A stretch of DNA of 64,000 nt from Shewanella benthica. Lineage in GTDB: Bacteria > Pseudomonadota > Gammaproteobacteria > Enterobacterales > Shewanellaceae. Position 1 is the first letter of the stretch; each line of letters starts with the position of its first letter. The notes beneath the pieces are model-generated. The model worked only from the letters and a program-made list of their open reading frames with translations, did not search any database and was not told the DNA's origin. Shown here piece after piece: positions 36,804-46,122 of the stretch. The stretch covers positions 1-64,000 of the forward strand of contig JAKVHY010000023.1 of the NCBI GenBank assembly GCA_023284085.1, read 5' to 3'. Made by a program: the position numbers and the translations under genes.

Positions 36804-37449
36804 CTCTGACTGTCTCGATCAATTCACCGAAACCCAGTTCTTCAAACTTACGTCTGAGCTTAGCTATGTGAACATCGATAACATTGGTGCGAGGATCGAA
36901 GTGATAATCCCATACCGCTTCAAACAGTAAAGTACGGCTGACTACCTGGTTTGGGTGCTCCATCAAGTATTTGAGTAGCTGGAACTCCTTGGGCTGTAAC
37001 ATCAGCTCGCTACCATCTAGCGTCACCTTACGGGTTAGCAGTTCCATCACCAGATTACCAACCGATAATTTGGTCTCGGTTGGCTGAGATAAGCCTCGCT
37101 GCATTAACTTCTCGGCCCGCACCAATAGCTCTGAGAAGGCAAACGGCTTAGTCATGTAATCATCGCCACCGGCACGTAAACCTTTGACTCTCTCGTCCAC
37201 ATGGCTAAGTGCAGACAGGATTAACACCGGAGTCTGGCTCCCTGTCGCCCTTAAGGCGGCCAGTAATTTGAGTCCATCGAGCTGAGGCAACATGCGATCC
37301 AAGATCACCAGATCATAATTCATGCTAGTGGCGAGCAGCAGACCTTGATGGCCATCACTGGCCGTTTCTATGTTGTGCCCCTGCTCAATAAATCCTTTAA
37401 CCACATATTCGATTGTGGTCACATCATCTTCAACGAGTAAAATTTTCAT
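36772..37449 (-). CDS. OmpR-family response regulator
   Basis: DNA-binding response regulator of 225 residues. The receiver domain has acidic residues near 8-9, the phospho-acceptor Asp51 (VILDRMLP) and Lys101 (YMTKPF). The winged-helix domain is seen from VGNLVMELLTRKVTL to GAGYRLREGH. It overlaps the kinase gene by 32 bases and starts nine bases after the PepSY-like gene, so all three form one operon. The family resembles QseB/PmrA-type regulators. Confidence 0.93.
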   Translation of the reverse strand: MKILLVEDDVTTIEYVVKGFIEQGHNIETASDGHQGLLLATSMNYDLVILDRMLPQLDGLKLLAALRATGSQTPVLILSALSHVDERVKGLRAGGDDYMTKPFAFSELLVRAEKLMQRGLSQPTETKLSVGNLVMELLTRKVTLDGSELMLQPKEFQLLKYLMEHPNQVVSRTLLFEAVWDYHFDPRTNVIDVHIAKLRRKFEELGFGELIETVRGAGYRLREGH

Positions 37450-37458
37450 GGTAGTAAC

Positions 37459-37995
37459 TTAGTTCCATTTAAGCAGAGGTAGGGGGCGTAGCGTCTTAAT
37501 ATCGAAGGCTAATTTACTCTTGCCATCGACATTGATAAGTTTCAACTCCAGATAACTGATGCCGAGGTCATGATCCAGTTGTGCTTCGAGTATAAATGCT
37601 TGCCTGTCTTTCATGGCCTTAACCACCAAGGTGTAGAAAGTCAGTGATTTATCTTCCATCAAGTTAACGGCGATGAGTTCGTCACGATCGTCGGCTTCTA
37701 ACCTTGCGACTTCCTGTGTAACCAGCCGCCCGTCCTTAGCCCTGAATTCAAATTCGGTGATGGTCTCGGCACTGGTATCTATCATACTCAGCTCATAGAT
37801 CAGCTCACCATTTACCACATCTATCTCAAACTCTGAGATGATGCCGGGATATTCTTGTTCAACTTGTAATAAAAATGCCTGTGGAGTGAGGTTTCCCTCA
37901 TCGGAAAGTAGTTCTAGAATCGATGTTTCGGCCCAAGCTGCTGCCGAAAAACCTGATGATGAAATGAGCACTAAACCAACTAACCAACGAGCCAT
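37459..37995 (-). CDS. Exported PepSY-like protein
   Basis: Periplasmic protein of 178 residues with a signal peptide ending AAAWAE. The segment FLLQVEQEYPGIISEFEIDVVNGELIYELSM matches a PepSY unit (helix plus strands with a YEL core). GGAGG lies before the ATG. As first gene of the operon with the two-component system it may be an accessory sensor or a regulated target; this is inferred from position. Confidence 0.7.
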   Translation of the reverse strand: MARWLVGLVLISSSGFSAAAWAETSILELLSDEGNLTPQAFLLQVEQEYPGIISEFEIDVVNGELIYELSMIDTSAETITEFEFRAKDGRLVTQEVARLEADDRDELIAVNLMEDKSLTFYTLVVKAMKDRQAFILEAQLDHDLGISYLELKLINVDGKSKLAFDIKTLRPLPLLKWN

Positions 37996-38196
37996 GGCTC
38001 CTCCAGTAAAATCTACGATATCGCTATCTTATCGTATTAAATCAAGAACAGTTAATTCAATCTCCCTAGTCGGTGATTCACTTAGGAAATCTTGCTATCG
38101 GCTGCACATATTGAAGCGGCTATGATTCAAAAAATGAACTCAATAAAAATGCACTCGAGAGCACTTAACCCAAAATAACTGGCCGATCACCATCTG

Positions 38197-38547
38197 TTAT
38201 TCAGCGACTAATTCTATGCTATCAATCTCAATTTCAATACCTTGCCAATCGTCATCGACCTCACCTTTCAAGGTGACTGTGGTATCACTAGAGACCTCGA
38301 TGTCACGCCAGAGAGCATTATCGATCTCGACTTCGACTTCACCCGAGTTATCGCGAAACAGGTATTTCTCATTACCCAAACTTTTTATCAGATGACCCGT
38401 CAGTACCACAGGAGTGTCATCTTTAGCCTTACTGGCATCGGCAGCATTTTTTGCTTGGGTACTAACACCTGGGCCATTGTATGCCGCAAATGCAGGTAGA
38501 GTGAGTACACAGGATAAAATAATTGAACCAGTAAATTTCTTATACAT
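38197..38547 (-). CDS. YgiW/YdeI-type bacterial OB-fold (BOF) protein
   Basis: Periplasmic protein of 116 residues with a signal peptide ending AFA. The start AAYNGPGV and the OB-fold core (VVLTGHLIKSL, KYLFRDNSGEVEVEID, LWRDIEVSSDTTVTLKGEVDD) match the YgiW/YdeI stress proteins. It lies about 200 bases upstream of the PepSY/two-component operon on the same strand, and ygiW next to a QseBC-type system is a known arrangement. Joint regulation is therefore plausible. Confidence 0.88.
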   Translation of the reverse strand: MYKKFTGSIILSCVLTLPAFAAYNGPGVSTQAKNAADASKAKDDTPVVLTGHLIKSLGNEKYLFRDNSGEVEVEIDNALWRDIEVSSDTTVTLKGEVDDDWQGIEIEIDSIELVAE

Positions 38548-38676
38548 GACTTGCTCCCCTTTTAGTTAATGCCAATTTTAGGCCCATGACTATAAAGCCC
38601 CGATGGAATCAAGATTAATGTTTGATCATAAAGATAGGCGCTAAAACCTGTTTAGCTGTTATGAAAGATACCGAGC

Positions 38677-39783
38677 CTAAGCTGGCTCTAAGATATGAAT
38701 GAGTTCTGACCTGAGTGCCACTGTGGTTTCTACGCCTTTAGCCAGCTTAAGTTTCTGCGCAAGATAAAGAGGTACCTCGGCATTGATCTGGTGGCGCACT
38801 CCTTTCACACTGGCGATGATCCTGACACTCTCCCCCATGGTCAACACAGACTCTATGGTGATATCCAGCTTATTGAAACTTTTGCACAGTCGGCCTTGCT
38901 TGATCGAATTGAATCTTACTCCCTGATTGGGAATGACCCAGCGCACCTTAGTGCCGATATCCAGATGTTTGAAATAGGTGCTGGCAATCAGATGCTCACC
39001 AAATTTAAGCCAAGTGATCTGTCGCTGCTCCTCTTGAGCAATAACACGGGCATCGAAAATATTACGTAGCCCCATCTGCTTGGCCACGGCTTCGTTGTGA
39101 GGGCGCACTAATACATCATGGGGCCGACCTTGTTGCAGCATCTTTCCCTGACTGATGAGAATCATCTTATCAGCCAACAACAGAGCCTCGTTAAGATCGT
39201 GAGTCACCATGATCACAGGAATAGCCAACTGCTCTTTTAATCTGGCTAGCTCTAAATAGAGGCGTTCACGGGTTTCCCTATCGACTGCAGAGAAAGGCTC
39301 ATCGAGTAATAATACCGAAGGTTCGCGGGCCAAAGCCCTCGCCAGTGCGACCCTCTGACGCTGACCACCCGATAGATTTGCTGGTAAACGATCGGGCAAA
39401 CCATGCAAATTCACCCGTTCGAGCCACTTTTTAGCCCTGGGCTTACGTTCCGATTTAGGAATATGGTCCAGTGCGGCCACTACATTTTCCATAGCTGTTA
39501 AATTAGGGAACAGACCAAAATGCTGGGGCACATAGCCTAAATGACGCTGCTGTGGGGATAGACTTAGCTTTTTATCACTGTCATACCAGACTCGGTCTCC
39601 ATAAAGTATCTCACCCGATTCAGGTTGGTTGAGACCGGCAATCATACGTAGCAAGGTAGACTTGCCGCCGCCGGAAGGGCCGACAACCGCCAACATTTCA
39701 CCCGCCTTACAGGTAAATTCGGCATCTAGCTTGATATGTTTTTCTTGCTTGATACGACAGTAAAGGTCGGCAATATCTTGCAC
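38677..39783 (-). CDS. modC: Molybdate ABC transporter ATP-binding protein
   Basis: ATPase of the molybdate importer. The Walker A loop GPSGGGKST, signature LSGGQRQRVALARAL, Walker B LLLDEPFSAVD and a C-terminal Mop/TOBE-like domain (about 300-368) are present. The frame opens at a TTG (39816), but GTG 39783 has AAGGAGG eight bases upstream and is the likely start, giving about 368 residues. It is last of modABC. Confidence 0.95.
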   Translation of the reverse strand: MQDIADLYCRIKQEKHIKLDAEFTCKAGEMLAVVGPSGGGKSTLLRMIAGLNQPESGEILYGDRVWYDSDKKLSLSPQQRHLGYVPQHFGLFPNLTAMENVVAALDHIPKSERKPRAKKWLERVNLHGLPDRLPANLSGGQRQRVALARALAREPSVLLLDEPFSAVDRETRERLYLELARLKEQLAIPVIMVTHDLNEALLLADKMILISQGKMLQQGRPHDVLVRPHNEAVAKQMGLRNIFDARVIAQEEQRQITWLKFGEHLIASTYFKHLDIGTKVRWVIPNQGVRFNSIKQGRLCKSFNKLDITIESVLTMGESVRIIASVKGVRHQINAEVPLYLAQKLKLAKGVETTVALRSELIHILEPA

Positions 39784-39846
39784 TATGCGTTCCTCCTTAC
39801 TTTCTCTAACCCACAAAAAACAAATTCAATATCGGGCCAAGCTAAA

Positions 39847-40527
39847 TCAACTATGTCTTGAGCCATGTGCTCTCCCCAACCTTCTCGACATGCTTGTCGT
39901 CAGCGCAAGCACTGTGATGGCAAATAGTAGTAGCACTAAGGACATCTGCCCGGCGCTGGCGAAGTCGAATGCCTGCACACTGTCGTAAATAGAGATAGCC
40001 ACGGTCTTCGTCTCACCAGCAATATTACCGCCCATCATCAAGACCACACCAAATTCACCCAAGACATGAGAGAAACACAGCACCAGTGCAGTCAATACTC
40101 CTGGCCACACCAGAGGCAGTTCAATTTTGAAGAGTATTTTTAAGGGACTCATGCCACAACAGGCCGCGGCATCGCGAACCTCTTGGGGGACTGATTCGAA
40201 GGCGCGTTGGATCGGCTGAATGGCGAAGGGGATATTGACTATGATCGAGGCAACCACCAGACCAGAAAAGTGGAATACCAGTTGTTGACCTAAAACCTGC
40301 TCCAGGAAACGCCCAAGCCAGGACTGGCTGCCCAAGCCCACCAGCAGGTAATAACCTATCACAGTCGGTGGCAACACCAGGGGCACCATGATCAAGGCTT
40401 CGACCCAAGATTTACCAGTGAAGTTATGATAGGCCAGAAAACGACTCGCCAAGATAGCAAAGGGGATCAAGATAATAACGGTAACGCAGCTTAGTTTTAT
40501 CGATAACCAGAGGGCTTGCCAATCCAT
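39847..40527 (-). CDS. modB: Molybdate ABC transporter permease
   Basis: Inner-membrane permease of 226 residues with about five TM helices. The cytoplasmic EAA loop, which docks to ModC, is seen as DAAACCGMSPLKILFKIELPLVWPGVL. The VPLVLPPTVIGYYLL segment is typical of ModB/CysT-type permeases. It starts three bases after the modA stop. Confidence 0.95.
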   Translation of the reverse strand: MDWQALWLSIKLSCVTVIILIPFAILASRFLAYHNFTGKSWVEALIMVPLVLPPTVIGYYLLVGLGSQSWLGRFLEQVLGQQLVFHFSGLVVASIIVNIPFAIQPIQRAFESVPQEVRDAAACCGMSPLKILFKIELPLVWPGVLTALVLCFSHVLGEFGVVLMMGGNIAGETKTVAISIYDSVQAFDFASAGQMSLVLLLFAITVLALTTSMSRRLGRAHGSRHS

Positions 40528-40530
40528 AGA

Positions 40531-41379
40531 CTAGTTACCTGTCTCTGGTTGAAACTGTTCCGATTCAACTGACTCAGGTTTAACAGGATCTGATGCATCC
40601 CGATCTGGCAAACCGAATCCAAAGTCACTGAATATCTGCCGGGCACTGTCAGACTGAAGATACTGATAAAATGCTTTAGCTGTGCCTCCCGCCTTCTTGG
40701 TCAATATCATGCGCTGAGTAAGGGGAGTGTGTAACTCTTCGGGGATAACACTATAGTGTCCCATGGCCTGAAACTGCGGGGCAATAGCCAGAGACAAGGC
40801 GATAAGCCCCCCTTGAGTTGAGCCACTCACGGTAAACTGTGCCGCCTGGGAGGCATTCTCCCCGTAGATAAGCTTAGACTTAAGGCTATCCCATAGCCCT
40901 AGCCCCTGGAGAACTTCTCGGGCACGCTCACCGTAGGGAGCATGATCCGGATTTGCGATGGCAAATCTCTGCAACTTACCGGCTTTTAGCAGGGATTTTA
41001 ATCCCGCTAATTCAGGGTCGAGTTCCAGTGGGGAGTATTTAGGTGCGGCGATAGCGAGTCGGCCCACCGCATAGAGGGTGCCTTCACCTAAACTGGCATC
41101 GTACTTCTGTAGCTGATGAATATACTTCTCATCGGCAGAGAGGAATAGTTGGAAAGGGGCACCGTGCCTGATCTGGGCGACGAAATTCCCCGAAGAACCG
41201 TAGGAAACATTGACCTTGCGACCCGTATCTTGGGTAAACTGGTTAGCTATCTCATCGAGGGCAAACTTGATATTCGATGCCGCGGCGATCGGCGGGACAT
41301 CGTCACTCCTGGCCGGTACAGATACCAAACTAGACACTAACACCACACATACAGATACTAGCTTAAACCAGTGCTTCAT
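40531..41379 (-). CDS. modA: Periplasmic molybdate-binding protein
   Basis: Substrate-binding protein of the molybdate importer, 282 residues with a signal peptide ending near SVPARSDD. Oxyanion-binding segments AAASNIKFALDEIA and GSSGNFVAQIRHGAP supply Ser residues seen in ModA proteins, and the later YGENASQAAQF region fits the hinge-facing site. First of modABC. It lies 59 bases after moaE on the same strand, so read-through from the moa genes is likely. Confidence 0.94.
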   Translation of the reverse strand: MKHWFKLVSVCVVLVSSLVSVPARSDDVPPIAAASNIKFALDEIANQFTQDTGRKVNVSYGSSGNFVAQIRHGAPFQLFLSADEKYIHQLQKYDASLGEGTLYAVGRLAIAAPKYSPLELDPELAGLKSLLKAGKLQRFAIANPDHAPYGERAREVLQGLGLWDSLKSKLIYGENASQAAQFTVSGSTQGGLIALSLAIAPQFQAMGHYSVIPEELHTPLTQRMILTKKAGGTAKAFYQYLQSDSARQIFSDFGFGLPDRDASDPVKPESVESEQFQPETGN

Positions 41380-41438
41380 TGCCTTTCCTTACTTTGGTTG
41401 ACTACAAGTGAGGGTCAAATTATTCTTTATCCCTTAAG

Positions 41439-41906
41439 TTACGGTTTTTCCCACATCTTGGCGGCTTGATCGTCGGCATCTTTAGCCTCGACCCAGTTTG
41501 CGCCCTTGTCGCCCGCCTCAAGCTTCCAGAAAGGCGCCTTAGTCTTAAGGAAATCGATCAGAAATTCGCAGGCGGCAAACGCCGCTTTTCGGTGCGCACT
41601 GGTGACACCAATAAAGACTATCTGCTCACCCAAAGCCATAGTGCCGACGCGGTGAATGATGGTGACATTATTCAGCGGCCAACGCTCACGAGCCTCTAGA
41701 GCTATTTGATTAAGCACAGCTTCCGTCATGCCAGGATAGTGTTCCAAGGTCAGGTCGGTCACCGCGCTGCCATCGTTAAAGTCACGCACCTTACCGACGA
41801 AAGTCACTACGGCACCATCGCTGTTATCACCTGCGATCAGCGCATATTCATCGGGCACACTAAAATCTTCGGTCTGAACTCTGACAGCATTTAACTCAGT
41901 TGCCAC
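41439..41906 (-). CDS. moaE: Molybdopterin synthase large subunit
   Basis: Catalytic subunit that moves sulfur from the MoaD thiocarboxylate to cyclic pyranopterin. The 155 residues include GAVVTFVGKVRDFN, LEHYPGMTEAVL, IIHRVGTMALGE and the conserved HRKAAFAACEFLIDFLKTKAPFWK split between two Lys-bearing motifs. It starts one base after the moaD stop. Confidence 0.96.
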   Translation of the reverse strand: MATELNAVRVQTEDFSVPDEYALIAGDNSDGAVVTFVGKVRDFNDGSAVTDLTLEHYPGMTEAVLNQIALEARERWPLNNVTIIHRVGTMALGEQIVFIGVTSAHRKAAFAACEFLIDFLKTKAPFWKLEAGDKGANWVEAKDADDQAAKMWEKP

Positions 41907-41907
41907 A

Positions 41908-42159
41908 TTAACCTCCAGTCACAGGAGGAAAGAAGGCAACCTCATCGCCGTCTTCAACTGGCGTGTCCCAGCTACTGATAGTCTGATTGACCGCCACCAA
42001 TAACTTATCTGCGGCTAATACTTTACCCCATTTATCGTCTTTTTCGGCAAGCTGCGCACGCAAGCCTTCGGCAGTCACCGTCGACTCACTGGCTTCAACG
42101 GCAAGTTTACTCTGACCTAATAGCTCACGAACCTGAGCAAAAAAAAGTACGTTTATCAT
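41908..42159 (-). CDS. moaD: Molybdopterin synthase small subunit (sulfur carrier)
   Basis: Ubiquitin-like sulfur carrier of 83 residues ending in the required Gly-Gly (FFPPVTGG), which MoeB adenylylates and which then carries the thiocarboxylate. The VNQ and DGDEVAFFPP segments are typical. It sits between moaC and moaE. Confidence 0.96.
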   Translation of the reverse strand: MINVLFFAQVRELLGQSKLAVEASESTVTAEGLRAQLAEKDDKWGKVLAADKLLVAVNQTISSWDTPVEDGDEVAFFPPVTGG

Positions 42160-42188
42160 CTTTAATATACCTTCAACAACTGAGCGAC

Positions 42189-42665
42189 TTAAACCTTAAA
42201 ATGACCCGACTTACCGCCACGTTTTTCTAGCAAACGTGTCTGGGATATCACCATATCTTTCTGTACTGCTTTGCACATATCATAGATGGTCAGAGCCGCC
42301 ACAGATGCCGCCGTTAAGGCCTCCATCTCGACACCAGTTTTACCCGATAACTTACAAAGGCTGGTAATACGCACCCGGCTAAATTCAGGCTGAGCCTCGA
42401 GTTCGACTTCCACCTTAGTCAACATCAGCGGATGACAGAGAGGAATAAGATCCGATGTTTTCTTCGCCGCTTGAATGCCAGCAATACGTGCGGTGGCGAA
42501 CACATCACCCTTGTGGTGACTGCCACTCATGATCATCTCAAGCGTCTCGGGCGCCATCTCTATATAGGCCTCGGCTCTCGCTTCTCTTTCAGTGACCGCT
42601 TTATCTGTCACATCAACCATATGGGCATTGCCATCGGCATTGATATGGGTAAATTCACTGCTCAT
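42189..42665 (-). CDS. moaC: Cyclic pyranopterin monophosphate synthase
   Basis: Completes formation of cyclic pyranopterin from the MoaA product. Signature blocks are MVDVTDK, LIPLCHPL, GVEMEALTAASVAALTIYDM and KSGHF at the C-terminus. A TTG at 42692 extends the frame, but the ATG at 42665 gives the normal length of 158 residues, with AAGG upstream. It lies 193 bases after moaA. Confidence 0.96.
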   Translation of the reverse strand: MSSEFTHINADGNAHMVDVTDKAVTEREARAEAYIEMAPETLEMIMSGSHHKGDVFATARIAGIQAAKKTSDLIPLCHPLMLTKVEVELEAQPEFSRVRITSLCKLSGKTGVEMEALTAASVAALTIYDMCKAVQKDMVISQTRLLEKRGGKSGHFKV

Positions 42666-42858
42666 TAGATTTAACCTTAATTTATTCGGCAATTACTTTT
42701 CATATGCATCACAGAATTAATACCATCCCATGCCTTACATATGACTATTATTTGATAATCACTTAAAAATGAATGTGGAAATTATATTTGAGGCCTGACA
42801 CTCAGTATTACCGGACATGATACGTCAGGTAATACCCCAACCAGGCTGCAACAGAGGA

Positions 42859-43839
42859 TTAGCCACCTATGGAGGCTAAGTGTTGAGTCACACCGGTAAT
42901 GCCATCGTGAAGGAAATGAGTCTCCTTCTTAGCGGCTAGCTGACCATGGAGTCGCTCGACCAACTCAGCCCTTTGATCTTGATGCTGTAACAGGTCTCTA
43001 AGATCGACACCGTTTTCGGTAAACAGACATAAGTGCAGCTTACCTTTTGCCGATACTCTCAAACGATTACAGCTGGCGCAGAAGTGATTATCGTAGGGCA
43101 TGATCAAGCCGATGCGTCCCTTATGGTCGTCTCGACTGAAGTTTTGCGCGGGACCATCATCCGCCGCAGGTGTATCTAAGCTCCAGCCATCTTCGACCAA
43201 AGAGGTTCTGATATCGGCTCCGGCAAGATGGTGTGCCTTGAAATAATCACGACCTAAACCTGTCTCCATCAATTCGATGAAACGCAGATCTATGGGCGTG
43301 TTTTTAATCCAGTGCAGAAACCTTGGCAGATCTTTATCGTTTAATCCCTTGAGTAATACCGCATTGATTTTTACCCGTTCGAAACCGGCTTCGAGAGCGG
43401 CATCGATACCTCGCATCACCTCATCAAACTTATTTTGACCCGTGATCTGATAAAACATACGGGGATCTAGACTGTCTATCGACACATTGATGCGCCTTAA
43501 ACCGGCGTCATACCACTCTTTGGCATTCTTTTCCAAACGATAGCCGTTGGTTGTGGTTGCGATTGTCTTTATCTTGTCGTTATCGGCAACCACGCGAATG
43601 ATATCGGTGAAGTCTTTACGCATGGTGGGCTCACCACCTGTGATGCGGATCTTTTGCGTGCCGACTTCAGAGAATGCGCCGACCAGATTTTCTATTTCAT
43701 TGAGTCCAATAAACTGAGCACGACCGTCGGGACGGTAGCCATCGGGGAGGCAATATGTGCATTTGAAATTGCAAACGTCGGTCACCGACAGTCGCAAATA
43801 GTGAAACCTTCGACCAAATTTGTCTTGTAGTTGAGACAT
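42859..43839 (-). CDS. moaA: GTP 3',8-cyclase (radical SAM)
   Basis: First enzyme of Moco synthesis. The radical SAM cluster motif CNFKCTYC lies near residues 22-29. The GTP-binding second cluster is seen as CASCNRL with a further Cys in KLHLC. The protein ends in the essential Gly-Gly (LASIGG). An upstream ATG at 43872 is in frame, but ATG 43839 follows GGAAAGG at five bases and gives the usual N-terminus (QLQDKFGRRFHYLRLS). First gene of the moaACDE-modABC run. Confidence 0.96.
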   Translation of the reverse strand: MSQLQDKFGRRFHYLRLSVTDVCNFKCTYCLPDGYRPDGRAQFIGLNEIENLVGAFSEVGTQKIRITGGEPTMRKDFTDIIRVVADNDKIKTIATTTNGYRLEKNAKEWYDAGLRRINVSIDSLDPRMFYQITGQNKFDEVMRGIDAALEAGFERVKINAVLLKGLNDKDLPRFLHWIKNTPIDLRFIELMETGLGRDYFKAHHLAGADIRTSLVEDGWSLDTPAADDGPAQNFSRDDHKGRIGLIMPYDNHFCASCNRLRVSAKGKLHLCLFTENGVDLRDLLQHQDQRAELVERLHGQLAAKKETHFLHDGITGVTQHLASIGG

Positions 43840-43875
43840 GATCACCTTTCCAAGTTGGGGAGGTGTGGTCATTTC

Positions 43876-43962
43876 TTTTCACACCCCGGTGGCGTTATTG
43901 CCACGGCTTAGCGTCCGTATCTGATGACGTAGGACAAGAAGCTCGGAGAACCGTCAGTGAAT
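43876..43962 (-). ncRNA. Probable Moco (molybdenum cofactor) riboswitch
   Basis: In the moaA leader, minus strand, I see CTCCGAGC near the 5' end, and a perfect GTGGC / GCCAC hairpin inside GCCGTGGCAATAACGCCACC followed by GGGGTG. These resemble the conserved blocks of the Moco RNA motif known upstream of moaA in enterobacteria and related groups. The element runs up to moaA, so Moco could repress translation. Ends are approximate. Confidence 0.65.
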
Positions 43963-44040
43963 AATTATAGGCTTGTTTGTCTTCATTCCCTAGTTTTTAA
44001 AGTGCATTTCTTGCTCAGGATCAACCAAGCGTTAACAATC

Positions 44041-44056
44041 TGTGACAGTGCTCACA
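44041..44056. promoter_or_regulatory. Putative CRP-type binding site
   Basis: TGTGACAGTGCTCACA matches the CRP half-site pattern TGTGA-N6-TCACA exactly. It lies between divergent moaA and ETF-QO genes, 130 bases before the ETF-QO start and about 200 before moaA. CRP controls anaerobic respiration in Shewanella, so either gene could respond. Confidence 0.55.
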
Positions 44057-44185
44057 CCTCTTATTGAATCCGAGTAGACTTAAATCACTGTTTATTCTCT
44101 GTGCCATTACGTGAATTTAATGTAAGGTGGAGTTAACGATTAAAACACCCGTTTAACGGGGAAAAGTGACCTATGAGGTGAAGTG

Positions 44186-45835
44186 ATGGAACGCGAATCG
44201 ATGGAATTCGATGTCGTCATTGTTGGAGCCGGCCCGGCCGGTTTAGCAACGGCATGTCGACTGATGCAGATATCCCATGACAGTGGCAACGAGCTTACTG
44301 TTTGCGTTGTTGAGAAAGGCTCCGAAGTCGGTGCTCATATTCTTTCAGGAGCGGTATTCGAACCCAAGGTACTCGGGGAACTATTCAGCAACTGGAAGGA
44401 AAGAGGCGCGCCACTCCACACCCAGGTCACTGACGATGAAATCTACATGCTGAGTTCAGATCAGAACGCTCGTCTGATGCCTAACGCCCTAGTACCTAAA
44501 ACCATGCATAACGATGGCAACTATATTATTAGTGTCGGCAACCTCTCCCGCTGGCTAGCCGAACGCGCCGAAGAGTTAGGCGTCGAGATATTTCCAGGCT
44601 TCCCCGCCAGTGAACTCCTATTCAATGAAGACAGTAGTGTCAAAGGCATCATAATCGGCGACATGGGCGTCGGCGCCGATGGTAAACCAAAAGACAGTTA
44701 TGAGCCGGGCATGGAGCTACATGCTAAATACACCATATTCAGCGAAGGTTGCCGTGGTCACTTAGGTAAGCAATTGATCGAAAAGTATCATCTGGATAAC
44801 GGTAAGACACCACAGCACTACGGACTGGGCTTCAAGGAGATCTGGAAAGTACCCAGTGAACAACATGAGCTAGGTAAAGTGGTGCATACCGGTGGCTGGC
44901 CTCTCACCGACGGTTCATCCGGCGGTGGCTTCCTCTATCATTTAGAGGATAACCAAATTGCCGTGGGCCTGATCGTTGACCTCAACTATAAAAATCCGCA
45001 CCTGAGTCCTTTCGATGAGTTTCAGCGTTATAAGAAACATCCTGTGATAGCCAAGTATCTTCAAGGCGGTGAGCGCATCTCTTATGGTGCCAGAGCCATC
45101 ACTAAGGGCGGCTTAAATTCACTGCCTAAGATGACCTTCCCCGGTGGTCTCATCATAGGCTGTAACGCAGGGACCCTGAACTTCGCCAAGATTAAGGGCA
45201 CTCACACGGCAATGAAGAGCGGCATGCTAGCGGCCGAAACCATAGCCCATGCCTTACAAGCTGGCGTCGAAGGCGGTAAAAATCTCGATTGTTATAGCGA
45301 ACGCTTCGACAAGAGTTGGCTGCAGGCTGAACTATACAGTTCCCGCAATTTCGGTCCGGCTATGCACAAGTTCGGCACTTATTTAGGTGGGGCGTTTAAC
45401 TTTATCGACCAAAACTGGTTTGGCGGTAAGTTCCCTATCACGTTAAGAGATGAGCAACCCGACTACGCACAGATGGCGGAAGTTGGTGCCTATAAGAAGA
45501 TAGATTACCCTAAGCCAGATGGAAAACTCAGCTTCGATAAGCTGTCATCGGTTTACCTGTCTAATACCTTCCATGAGGAAGATCAGCTGTGCCATCTTCG
45601 CCTCAAAGATGAGCGAATTCCTGTAGACATCAACCTGGTGAAATACGACGAACCAGCGCAGCGCTACTGCCCCGCCGGCGTCTATGAGATCGTCGAGGAG
45701 GAAGGTGAGAGCAAGTTCGTCATCAACGGACAAAACTGCATTCACTGCAAGACCTGTGATATTAAAGATCCGAGTCAAAATATCACTTGGGTTACCCCCG
45801 AGGGCGGCGGTGGTCCGAACTACCCTAATATGTAG
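44186..45835 (+). CDS. Electron-transfer-flavoprotein:ubiquinone oxidoreductase
   Basis: Membrane-associated flavoprotein that passes electrons from ETF (fatty-acid and amino-acid oxidation) to the quinone pool. The FAD-binding motif VVIVGAGPAGLATA is at the N-terminus. The ubiquinone/FAD domains follow (GGWPLTDGSSGGGFLYH). The C-terminal 4Fe-4S cluster uses Cys in CPAG and NCIHCKTCDIKDP. Length (549) is normal. A GTG one codon earlier is possible; GAGGTG precedes. It is a single gene with a terminator. Confidence 0.95.
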   Translation: MERESMEFDVVIVGAGPAGLATACRLMQISHDSGNELTVCVVEKGSEVGAHILSGAVFEPKVLGELFSNWKERGAPLHTQVTDDEIYMLSSDQNARLMPNALVPKTMHNDGNYIISVGNLSRWLAERAEELGVEIFPGFPASELLFNEDSSVKGIIIGDMGVGADGKPKDSYEPGMELHAKYTIFSEGCRGHLGKQLIEKYHLDNGKTPQHYGLGFKEIWKVPSEQHELGKVVHTGGWPLTDGSSGGGFLYHLEDNQIAVGLIVDLNYKNPHLSPFDEFQRYKKHPVIAKYLQGGERISYGARAITKGGLNSLPKMTFPGGLIIGCNAGTLNFAKIKGTHTAMKSGMLAAETIAHALQAGVEGGKNLDCYSERFDKSWLQAELYSSRNFGPAMHKFGTYLGGAFNFIDQNWFGGKFPITLRDEQPDYAQMAEVGAYKKIDYPKPDGKLSFDKLSSVYLSNTFHEEDQLCHLRLKDERIPVDINLVKYDEPAQRYCPAGVYEIVEEEGESKFVINGQNCIHCKTCDIKDPSQNITWVTPEGGGGPNYPNM

Positions 45836-45847
45836 ATCTATAAACTA

Positions 45848-45876
45848 AAAAACGCGCCCGTTAATGGCGCGTTTTT
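45848..45876. terminator. Rho-independent terminator after ETF-QO
   Basis: Stem AAAAACGCGCC / GGCGCGTTTTT with a seven-base loop, 12 bases after the stop codon. The symmetric A and T runs allow action on either strand. Confidence 0.92.
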
Positions 45877-46122
45877 GGGTAAAGGTTGTAAAAAACAGGT
45901 TGCATAGAAGCTAAAAAATAACCATAATCCCATCCCCTAATAAAAGCGTTATCTAAATAGACAAACGCTAAGTTTCTATCTGAAACTCATATCCTACAAT
46001 ACAAATCTAATCGAGCAAGCAAGCCTATGCTCAGTGTTAGATCCTTGGGTCACAAACCTAATGAAATTGACGCGATAGCTTTCGCTTCAATCTCAGACTA
46101 GTTGCGAAAAAAGAAACTAAAT

